Of a stretch of DNA of 64,000 nt, positions 59,341 to 64,000 are shown piece by piece. Position 1 is the first letter of the stretch; every line of letters starts with the position of its first letter. Where the stretch lies: positions 21,643,001 through 21,707,000 of the forward strand of contig OX419758.1 in NCBI GenBank assembly GCA_948567375.1. Reading direction: 5' to 3'. The translations under genes and the position numbers were made by a program. This stretch comes from Lunularia cruciata. Its lineage: Eukaryota > Streptophyta > Marchantiopsida > Lunulariales > Lunulariaceae. Under the pieces are notes generated by a model. It did not search any database. It was not told where the DNA came from and saw only the letters and a list, made by a program, of their open reading frames with translations.

Positions 59341-60118
59341 TGTAATACCAATAGCTAGACATATGATTTAGAGGTAAAATTTGCTTTGGTAATATTTGTA
59401 AAGGATGTTATATATGATGGACTAAATAGTTCAGATAAAGGTATCACCAAAAGAGTACTTCTACTAATATGGTAGAAACTGAAATATATTTGAAAATCTT
59501 AGAACCAATAGCTAGACATATGATCTAAAAATGAAAGTTTCTAAAAGTGAAAGTAAAATTTGGTTAGGTAATATTTGGAAGGATGCTACACATGATGGAC
59601 TAGGTAGATCAGATAGAATTATCACCAAAAGAGTACTTCTACTAATAGGGCAGAAATCAAAATATGCCTAAAAACTTCAGGGGTAATTTCAAATGCCTAA
59701 ACGGATGAATTAGGCCTCGGAAACATGCAAATCCTCCCTCCTCTCCCTTCTTGCAATGGGGGATAGGTTGGCTTTCCCTCCCCCTAGGCTTGTCTTAACA
59801 AGAGCTTTCTAATGGTAACTCACACATGTGATTATGAGATTCCTATAGGAATATTCCCTAAAGATTCCCTTTGGTCAAAACCTATTTGACCAGTCAGATA
59901 GAACAAGGACCAACATGTTACTCAGCCAAGCAACTAATCTAAGCGTGGAAGTCGCTGACAGGTCACCAATCCATGTATCGGATCCACTGGTGGAGCTTCC
60001 ATAGAGGGGATCCTCTCTAGCTATATAATAAAGAGAAGGTGCTCCTTTGGGGCATCGGAGTTTGAATGTGAAAATTGTGTTTTCTCTTTTGTCTCTTTAC
60101 TATCTTCAGAACATTACA
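59341..60118 (+). mobile_element. Family-1 LTR (two-unit U3), probably solo
   Basis: TGTAATACCAATAGC to CAGAACATTACA. The TATATAATAAAGAG promoter-like sequence is at about 60,022. Flanks GACCC and TACCT share only three bases, so the duplication is eroded or absent. It carries an extra internal short duplication in U3 (778 bp total). Confidence 0.8.
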
Positions 60119-60236
60119 TACCTTTATAGTGAACTAATGGGCAATATATTGTAGGGAAGAAGTGATCTATATCAAGCAGTTGTTTTGGGACTAGGATGTG
60201 ATTGGCTTTGAGATCATCCATGAGACAATGAGGAGG

Positions 60237-60795
60237 TGTAATATTCCAAGGATAGGAGAACTCTAAAGAGAAAAACAGGAGAAAAAACACAAAGTTTCAC
60301 AATCAATACTTTGATGCTCCAAAGGAGCACCTTGTCCTCATTACATAGCAAAGAGGATTCCTTCAAAGGAAGCTCTACCCTTAGATCAAATATATGGATT
60401 TGTGACATGTTGGTTCTGGTCCTATTTAGTTGGTCAAACAAGTTTGACTAAAAGGAGTCTTTAAAAAATCTTCCTATAGGAAGCTCAAAATTGCATGGAT
60501 GGAGTATCATTGGAAAGCTCTTGATAGACAAATAGTGGAGGGGAGAAGAAGGTAAGGCTTTTCCCCTTAAAAGAGGGAAGGATTGTTTTCATGTTTGAGG
60601 TCTAATTCATCTATTTAGGCTTCCAAAATTGGCTTTGAAGTGTTTAGGGTATTTTTGGCTCTTGCTTTATTAGTGGAAGTACTCTTTTGGTGACACTTCT
60701 ATCTCATCTATTTAGTCCATCATATATAACATCCTTCTAGCTGTTACCAAGCCAATTTTCACCTCTAGATAATATGTCTAGCTATTAGTATTACA
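60237..60795 (-). repeat. Family-1 3' LTR (one-unit U3) of a truncated element
   Basis: In minus orientation; on the plus strand TGTAATATTCCAAGG to AGTATTACA. At its internal side the minus strand reads AAAAAGGAAGAGGG, a good polypurine tract, so this is a 3' LTR and not a solo LTR. Confidence 0.8.
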
Positions 60796-61200
60796 ACCCT
60801 CTTCCTTTTTAAGATATAATGTCCTTGTTGCAAAACTGTTGCTCAAAAGATTGCACTAACACTAGGTCAAGTTGGCTATTGGTTCCCATGTTGCTTCATA
60901 TAGTGAATACCCTTTCCCATGTACAAGATATTTCACATGCAGATGGCGGGTACTATGGATGTGTTTCTGAAAAATATGTTTGACTGCATATTCCTCCGTG
61001 CCGTCAATGACTGTTGGGCAAAGTTAGATTTCTTGTACGGAAAGAAAGTGGAGAGATTGGGATGCATATCTACATAGTAAAGAAACATGGCACATTGGAT
61101 GGATCTTCATATATGGTGGTAGCTTGAGGTGATAGGCCACTATGTTGATTCAATGAAGGATGTGAAAAGGCCCAATAAAACAAAGTCTAAGCTTACAAGG
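60796..61200 (-). pseudogene. Integrase end and chromodomain of a family-1 element
   Basis: Minus strand, next to the 3' LTR. Reads LCFIGPFHIL, AYHLKLPPYM, HPMCHVSLL, then a chromodomain: GTEEYAVKHIFQKHI and KYLVHGKGYSLYEATWEP. The usual Trp in VKWKGY is Gly here. It ends abruptly at 61,200 where another family-1 element begins. It shows that family 1 is also a chromovirus. Confidence 0.75.
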
Positions 61201-61790
61201 TGTAATACCAATAGCTAAACACATGATCTAGATATGAAATTTGGTTTGGTAACATCTAGGAGGATGTTAAACATGATGGACTAAGTCTATTGGACAGAGG
61301 TGTCACCAAAAGAGTACTTCTACTAATAGTGCAAAAACCAAAATAGGCCTGGAAACTTCAAAGGCAATTTTAGAGGCCTAAAGGGATGAATTAGGCCTTG
61401 AAAATGTAAGAATTTCCTCCCCCCAACAAATAATGACTGGCCTTCCTTCCCCTTGGTTTGTCTCACCAAGAGCTTTCCAATGGTACCTCACCTATGTAAT
61501 TTTGAGATTCCTACATGAAGATTCTCTAAAATATTCCCTTTTGTCAAAGCATATTTGACCAACCAGATAGGACCAGGACGAACATATCACCAATCCAAGC
61601 AAGTAATCTAAGGGTGGATCTTGCTGACAGGTCACCTATCCATGTACCTAATCCTATGGTGGAGCTTCCTTGGAGGAGATCTTCCTTGGCTATATAATAA
61701 AGAGAAGATGTTCCTTTGGGCCATCAAAGGATTGAATATCAAATCTATATTTTCTCTCTAGAAGAGTTCTCTTGTCCTCGAAGTATTACA
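61201..61790 (+). repeat. 5' LTR of the right-edge family-1 element
   Basis: TGTAATACCAATAGC to TCGAAGTATTACA, 590 bp, one U3 unit. TATATAATAA at 61,691-61,700. Confidence 0.9.
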
Positions 61791-61791
61791 A

Positions 61792-61803
61792 TGGTATTAG
61801 AGC
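61792..61803 (+). promoter_or_regulatory. Primer binding site (tRNA-Met)
   Basis: TGGTATTAGAGC, one base after the LTR; one change from the standard TGGTATCAGAGC. Confidence 0.9.
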
Positions 61804-61869
61804 AAGTGTTTTAATCCAAGAGAGTGGATCATCTTCTTGGAAGAGCACGAGCTATTGAAATTGAGTAAT

Positions 61870-63460
61870 TTGAGATGGAGAACATAGTGCAATTGCTAGA
61901 CTTTGGAAGGGCTTTAAAGAGCGGATGGGATGGATGCACCAAGAAGAAAATTTCCGCACCTAACTTCCTCTTCTTGAATCCATTCCATATCAAGATTATG
62001 TACATCTAGTGTGAACAAATAAGGGTATTGCTAGTTTATCACTTTGGAGTAGAATTCATGGACAAAGTCATGAATTCACCAAACCCTGGTGATTCTACAT
62101 GTAGTGGTATACGACAAAGAGTGGGATTTGACAATCTACATTCTATTATGATATTATGGATCTGAATGCACCAAATACTCACACTTTCAACACGCAAGTA
62201 GAAATCCATTATGTAGTTGGACCAAAAGTGATGTTTAGGGATTTTGTAGTCCACAATTTTGGTGAGGAATATTATCAATGAGTGATGGCCTCTGAGGTCC
62301 CAATGGTAGTCCCCATAAATCATGCACCCTCTTGAGTGATCATTCTAACCCTTTATTGAAGTAGGAAGTAGCAAGTGAACATCAATTGTGTGTAGGAATC
62401 ATAGATCCGCAATTACAAGAGTTGATACAAGGACTGTAGGAGACATTGAACGAGTTTTGAGAAATCAAGATGACTACAGAGGCATTACAAAATCAAGTAC
62501 AAACCTTCAAGAATGATCAAACAATGTAGGAAAGGGAACCATCTCAAAGTCCAGTACTTGTGATTGAAGTACTTGGAGAGGCACCCGTGCCTATGACATT
62601 GAACCCTGCCAATGATGAAGCCACATTGTTACTACGGATGAAGAAGACCTGCAATATCAAGCCTTACAAGGGGCAGCATGCTATGGGAGTAGTGGAGAAT
62701 TGCAGCTCAAGAATAAATTGATACTTTTGACTGTTCTCGACGGAGATCACTGAGCATGCCATAAGTGTGTTTGCATGTGGATACTTGACTAATAAAGCCC
62801 TCACATGGTATGATGCTTGGGAACAATCAATGTTGGTAGAAAGAAGAGAGGTCATGTGGACAGCAATGCAAGAAGTACTTTTGAAGAATTTCTAGTATGT
62901 GGATTTTATGTAGATGGCTTGAATCTGACTATGGGGATTGAAACACAAGAATAGTGTACAAGAGTACATGGAAGCATTTCTAGATCTACAAGTTGCAATA
63001 ACCAACATGAGTCCAATAGAGGCTCTAGACAATTTCAAACAAGGATTAAAGGACCAAATTCACCAAGAAGTCATAGTATTAATCCTTGCACTGTATTTGA
63101 AGCCATTGCTTGTGCTCAAAGAATAGCAAGGGCACTTGGAGGAGGTGAAGGAGTAGTTCCATCTCAACATTATTGGGCAGAAATTCCACACGTGGGTAGA
63201 CCAACACCTATGGAATTGGGCAACCTTTGGTTTTGAGATAGAGGAGCACGATCGTTGCAAGGAGAGTGGGGACGGGTGGAAGAACAAAGAGATGGAGTCC
63301 CACTAGGAGAAGGAACTCAAGGAGAACGACATCATTGCTACAACTATAGCCGTATTGGGCACATCTCCATCAACTATCATGCTCATCTCCCTTGAGGCCT
63401 CCATATAGGCAATCTTTGAACAACATGGAGCGTACACAAAGGAAGAGGAGGTAGAAATCA
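61870..63460 (+). pseudogene. gag of the right-edge family-1 element
   Basis: Gag fragments include KAYEYM-like VQEYMEAFLDLQVAITN, PIEALDNFKQGLKDQI (62,938-63,126). The zinc knuckle at about 63,336-63,380 reads CYNYSRIGHISINY: the second and fourth ligands of CX2CX4HX4C are Tyr instead of Cys. Stops and frameshifts are frequent. Confidence 0.7.
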
Positions 63461-63539
63461 CCTCAAAAAATGAAGATTGCTAGTAAAGGTACCTCATGGC
63501 CTAGTGGCTCAATTGGGAAGTGGACAAGCAAGGGAAGGA

Positions 63540-64000
63540 AGAAGATGAGTGCACAAATATCTAGAAAGGCAAACTCACAATTGATTGTTGTGAATGGAAT
63601 CCTAGAAGGCAATCAAGTGAGAGTATTGATAGATCTTGGAGCAACAAAGAATTTCTTATCTTGATCAGTTGCAATAAGATTGGGGATGGATCTAGAGAAA
63701 GATGAGAGCAAAGAAATAGAGTTACCTAATGGGCAAATAGAGAAGATTGAGTTGTTATCTAAAAGGGTAACACTCTTTGTAGGAGAATATTAAGAAGCAA
63801 TTGAGTGGCGGTGTTGTCAAGAAAATAGCCCACGTGTATCCTTGAGGCTTTTGGTGTGATAAATTTTCTTTTTCTCTTCTTGTTGTTGTAAGGAACATGG
63901 ATTTATGTCAATATGTTTTGGGTGTGGTTACCTTATTGTGGGAGATATTTCCTATATTATTGTGAAGCCCGGAAACATGTATGGTGTTATTAGCTCGAGG
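63540..64000 (+). pseudogene. Protease start of the right-edge family-1 element
   Basis: SQLIVVNGILEGNQVRVLID is followed by LGATKNFLS at about 63,630-63,660. The protease triplet D-S-G-A reads D-L-G-A, so the active site is altered. The frame stops shortly afterwards. The rest of pol is beyond the edge. Confidence 0.75.

Larger units (their letters stand above)
61201..64000 (+). mobile_element. Family-1 chromovirus, 5' part (runs off window)
   Basis: A 5' LTR, primer site, gag and the start of the protease in order. It inserted in the chromodomain end of a sister element. The RT onward lies beyond the window. Gag and protease frames are interrupted, so it is inactive in this copy. Confidence 0.85.

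Noticed and set aside
34806-64000. Integrated plant pararetrovirus
   Set aside because: LTRs with TG...CA ends, 5-bp target duplicates, integrase and chromodomain or PHD tails mark Ty3/gypsy retrotransposons. No movement- or coat-protein-like sequence was seen.

Overview
This is a plant nuclear window dominated by transposable elements. Three things point to a land plant: relics of a plant-type histidine-biosynthesis gene (imidazoleglycerol-phosphate dehydratase) with plant-like introns, an ankyrin-PGG membrane protein, and many Ty3/gypsy chromodomain retrotransposons primed by initiator tRNA-Met. A PHD-finger gypsy element and a non-LTR element with a restriction-endonuclease-like C-terminus would suit a seed-free plant such as a moss or liverwort, but that is inference. 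I cannot name the species.

Layout. 0-16 kb is a graveyard of host-gene relics: a tandem diverged repeat (2.9-4.1 kb), a frameshifted BTB/POZ gene on the minus strand (6 kb), the C-terminal half of a short-chain dehydrogenase (8.4-8.9 kb), and a nearly complete but broken seven-block HISN5/HISB gene (12.6-15.7 kb). The only apparently intact host gene is a two-exon ankyrin-PGG protein on the minus strand (18.6-21.7 kb). A non-LTR (LINE-like) element occurs as two long relics (9-10.8 kb and 23.6-25.6 kb). Each is split by its own solo LTR, and short tail copies are scattered around them. A second, much more decayed HISN5 fragment lies at 28.0-28.4 kb beside a small inverted-repeat element.

31-64 kb is a nest of LTR retrotransposons. 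An old minus-strand chromovirus (O; 34.8-59.3 kb in four pieces) was invaded by a full-length plus-strand relative (I; 35,663-41,233, TSD CCATG), by a solo LTR (S1; TSD ACCAA), and, inside its own LTR, by a PHD-finger gypsy element (P; 45,691-58,971). P was itself invaded by a young internally deleted chromovirus (M; TSD TCATG) and by a solo LTR (S2; TSD ATATG). Eight LTR copies of one other chromovirus family (family 1) are present, mostly solo. One copy is the 5' LTR of an element that runs off the right edge of the window.

No genes in the window appear to work together as a pathway. The biology here is retroelement insertion, recombination to solo LTRs and CpG-driven decay, with one surviving host gene. 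Boundaries with matching target-site duplications are firm. Domain calls rest on motifs read by eye, and exact ends of decayed elements are approximate.
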